Part shown: one piece after another, positions 21,489 through 21,524 of the stretch | How the letters are laid out: each line of letters starts with the position of its first letter | Position numbering within the stretch: the stretch's first letter is position 1 | From: CAZOGW01 sp964579415 | GTDB lineage: Bacteria > Actinomycetota > Acidimicrobiia > Spongiisociales > UBA5794 | Reading direction: 5' to 3' | Assembly (NCBI GenBank): GCA_964579415.1 | Contig: CAZOGW010000044.1 | Coordinates: forward strand, 1 to 21,524 | Length of the DNA: 21,524 nt | The notes under the pieces: generated by a model | Database searches by the model: none | What the model saw: only the letters and a program-made list of their open reading frames with translations | Told to the model about the DNA's origin: nothing | Translations under genes and position numbers: made by a program

Positions 21489-21524
21489 ACTACGTACTAC
21501 GTACTACGTACTACGTACTACGTA
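21489..21524. repeat. heptad tandem repeat J (ACTACGT), reaching the window end
   Basis: Five perfect ACTACGT units plus one base run to the last base of the window, upstream of ppk2. The array probably continues beyond. Confidence 0.92.

Overview
The window looks like a chromosomal piece of a high-GC actinobacterium (Actinomycetota). The evidence is a WhiB-type Fe-S regulator, GTG/TTG starts, long Thr/Gly/Asp-rich linkers in exported proteins, an actinobacterial-style aspartokinase with an internal second start, and several apparently leaderless genes. The Thr-rich linkers would fit Acidimicrobiia or relatives, but that placement is inference. The sequence is a scaffold: 100 Ns at 1288-1387 and 10 Ns at 13603-13612. 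The left edge cuts a gene and the right edge lies in a tandem repeat.

Layout. 1-1244 (-): 5' part of a gamma-glutamyltransferase gene. 1388-3645 (+): aspartokinase and aspartate-semialdehyde dehydrogenase, the first and second steps of Lys/Thr/Met synthesis, overlapping by ATGA. 3732-4193 (+): a small SRPBCC protein. 4353-4870 (-): a degenerate receiver-domain protein followed three bases later by tRNA-Pro(CGG). 4952-6199 (+): an NfeD-like membrane protein. 6374-6631 (+): WhiB. 6719-9909 (+): a tightly overlapped operon of FxsA, Nudix hydrolase, metallo-beta-lactamase-fold hydrolase and an exported coiled-coil M23 peptidase. 10059-11681 (-): Mrp-type Fe-S ATPase then OsmC. Divergent from these, 11900-14209 (+): A-type Fe-S carrier, RidA and an ALDH7-type aldehyde dehydrogenase broken by the 10-N gap. 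14302-15540 (+): a c-di-AMP (ydaO/yuaA-type) riboswitch directly before a citrate synthase gene. 15666-20051 (-): a complete AapJQMP-type polar amino-acid ABC transporter. 20173-20466 (-): Dabb protein. 20614-21441 (-): PPK2-type polyphosphate kinase.

Two things stand out. First, the riboswitch aptamer is unmistakable in sequence and lies 15 bases before the citrate synthase start, so c-di-AMP may gate entry into the TCA cycle. The gene next door is a glutamate/aspartate-type transporter, and the aspartate pathway is also in this window. Second, at least eleven intergenic spots carry tandem repeats of different sequence but always with a 7-base period (TACTTGG, ACTACGT, GTGATAC and others). 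Two of them form perfect 25-bp inverted repeats whose 8-base loops are reverse complements of each other, so one element is present in both orientations. These arrays sit mostly between convergent genes and may also explain the assembly breaks.

All intergenic stretches are shorter than 300 bases. Those without a listed element show nothing recognisable to me.
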